From: Bacteroidota bacterium
GTDB taxonomy: Bacteria; Bacteroidota; Bacteroidia; CAILMK01
Assembly (NCBI GenBank): GCA_013287095.1
Contig: JABDEJ010000013.1
Location: 1-33,412 of the forward strand
Reading direction: 5' to 3'
Length of the DNA stretch: 33,412 nt
Part shown: in pieces, positions 32,749 through 33,412 of the stretch
Numbering within the stretch: the first letter of the stretch is position 1
How the letters are laid out: every line of letters starts with the position of its first letter
Program-made: the position numbers and the translations under genes
Notes under the pieces: model-generated
Database searches by the model: none
The model's input: only the letters and a program-made list of their open reading frames with translations
Told to the model about the DNA's origin: nothing

Positions 32749-33412
32749 AAGTAAACAAATCAGGTCTGCCTGGAATGAAGAAGACCAGAAATGGTATTTT
32801 TCAGTTCAGGATGTAGTAGGAGTATTAACTGATTCAGTCAATGCTAAAGACTATATCAAAAAGATGAGGAAAAGGGATTCTCAGTTAAATTCCAACTGGG
32901 GGACAATTTGTCCCCCAGTTGGAATGGTTGCAGCCGATGGCAGGATGCGAAAAGTGCAGGCTGCCAATACTCAGGGCCTGTTACGCATTATTCAATCTAT
33001 TCCATCCCCGAAAGCAGAACCCTTCAAATTATGGTTGGCGCAAGTGGGTTCTGAACGGTTGGACGAAATAGATAATCCTGAACTCGCCATGCAACGTACC
33101 AGCGAACTCTATAAATTAAAAGGATACGAGGAAGATTGGATTGAAAGAAGGATGCGAAGCATTGCAATCAGGGAAGAACTGACAAATGAATGGAAAACGC
33201 ATGGGGTAGACGAGCATTCTGAATATGCCATCCTGACCGCAGAAATTTCCAAAGCAACTTTCGGTCTGACACCAAAAGAATACAAAGAAGTCAAGGGGTT
33301 GAAAAGAGAAAACCTTCGTGACCACATGACTGACCTTGAACTGATTTTTTCCATGCTAGGCGAAGCCTCAACGACCGAAATTGTGAAGACACAAAATCCG
33401 AAAGGATTTGTT
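32726..33412 (+). CDS. BRO-N family protein, 3' end outside window
   Basis: The frame is open from ATG 32726 to the window edge (229 codons), so it misses a C-terminus. The N-terminal BRO/antirepressor-type domain is clear: KLFESKQIRSAWNEEDQKWYFSVQDVVGVLTDSVNAKDYIKKM, then the WGTICPP loop, MRKVQAANTQGLLRIIQSIPSPKAEPFKLWLAQVGSERLDEI. The region after about residue 130 (SIAIREELTNEWKTHGVDEHSEYAILTAEISKATFGLTPKEYKEVKGL) matches the usual second half of the bacterial BRO-N/DinD-like proteins. Such proteins are common on phages and mobile elements as regulators. Residues 55-67 are encoded by a 37-bp palindrome. Overlaps the HNH gene by 23 nt. Confidence 0.86.
   Translation, partial: MSSIKLFESKQIRSAWNEEDQKWYFSVQDVVGVLTDSVNAKDYIKKMRKRDSQLNSNWGTICPPVGMVAADGRMRKVQAANTQGLLRIIQSIPSPKAEPFKLWLAQVGSERLDEIDNPELAMQRTSELYKLKGYEEDWIERRMRSIAIREELTNEWKTHGVDEHSEYAILTAEISKATFGLTPKEYKEVKGLKRENLRDHMTDLELIFSMLGEASTTEIVKTQNPKGFV
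32889..32925. repeat. 37-bp perfect palindrome inside the BRO-N gene
   Basis: Arms 32889-32906 (ATTCCAACTGGGGGACAA) and 32908-32925 pair perfectly over 18 bp around T32907. It encodes the NSNWGTICPPVGM segment. It is the longest palindrome in the window. Confidence 0.95.

Noticed and set aside
33109..33354. Minus-strand frames at the window end
   Set aside because: They lie opposite the BRO-N gene, whose domain is clear through to the window edge.

Overview
The window comes from a member of the Bacteroidota, probably a free-living, gliding-type lineage near the Chitinophagales or Sphingobacteriales; the exact order cannot be fixed from this sequence. The evidence is a type IX secretion C-terminal sorting domain (20917-24132), a gliding-motility-associated CHU_C-type C-terminus (10888-13338), a DUF5723-like protein, a long acidic tail on ribosomal protein S16, AT-rich intergenic DNA, and repeated TTG/TTTG...TAnnTTTG promoters with few strong Shine-Dalgarno sites.

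Layout. 1-1745: 3' end of pgk, then rpsP-rimM. 1749-4871 (minus): a membrane-anchored STAND NTPase with a seven-blade WD40 propeller. 5160-9296 (plus): a soluble HAMP-GAF histidine kinase, a response regulator fused to a class III adenylyl cyclase, an HD-domain protein and an alpha/beta hydrolase. 9306-10669 (minus): two exported proteins (LamG and a beta-barrel). 10888-15608 (plus): a large CHU_C surface protein, a small unknown protein, a YihY/BrkB membrane protein and an outer-membrane barrel, closed by a strong bidirectional terminator. 15706-24132 (minus): tRNA-Leu(CAA), an unknown exported protein, rseP, dxr, a GH3-family protein, and a 1071-residue SBBP-repeat type IX secretion substrate. 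24349-32009 (plus): a DUF433/DUF5615 toxin-antitoxin pair, a PQQ/FG-GAP-like exported protein, a DUF5723 protein, dapD, a GT9 glycosyltransferase and a Gfo/Idh/MocA oxidoreductase. 32059-33412 (plus): an HNH endonuclease overlapping a BRO-N family gene that runs off the window.

How the parts work together. Most of the window is ordinary core or envelope content: glycolysis, ribosome and tRNA maturation, isoprenoid synthesis, intramembrane proteolysis, lysine/diaminopimelate synthesis, surface glycan assembly and cell-surface proteins. The kinase and cyclase genes (4 nt apart) form an apparent phosphorelay-to-cAMP pathway. The HNH/BRO-N pair is the likely accessory, mobile-element-related end.

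The most unusual structure is around 24204-25057. The toxin-antitoxin module lies between two copies of a promoter plus gene-start segment. The downstream copy starts the 893-residue gene. The upstream copy is a decayed, codon-alignable remnant of the same gene start. In addition, four compact near-perfect palindromes (31-37 bp, 1-3 nt loops) occur at 20812, 24938, 30928 and 32889, the last inside the BRO-N coding sequence, and an identical variant -7 box (TAATTTCG) recurs four times.
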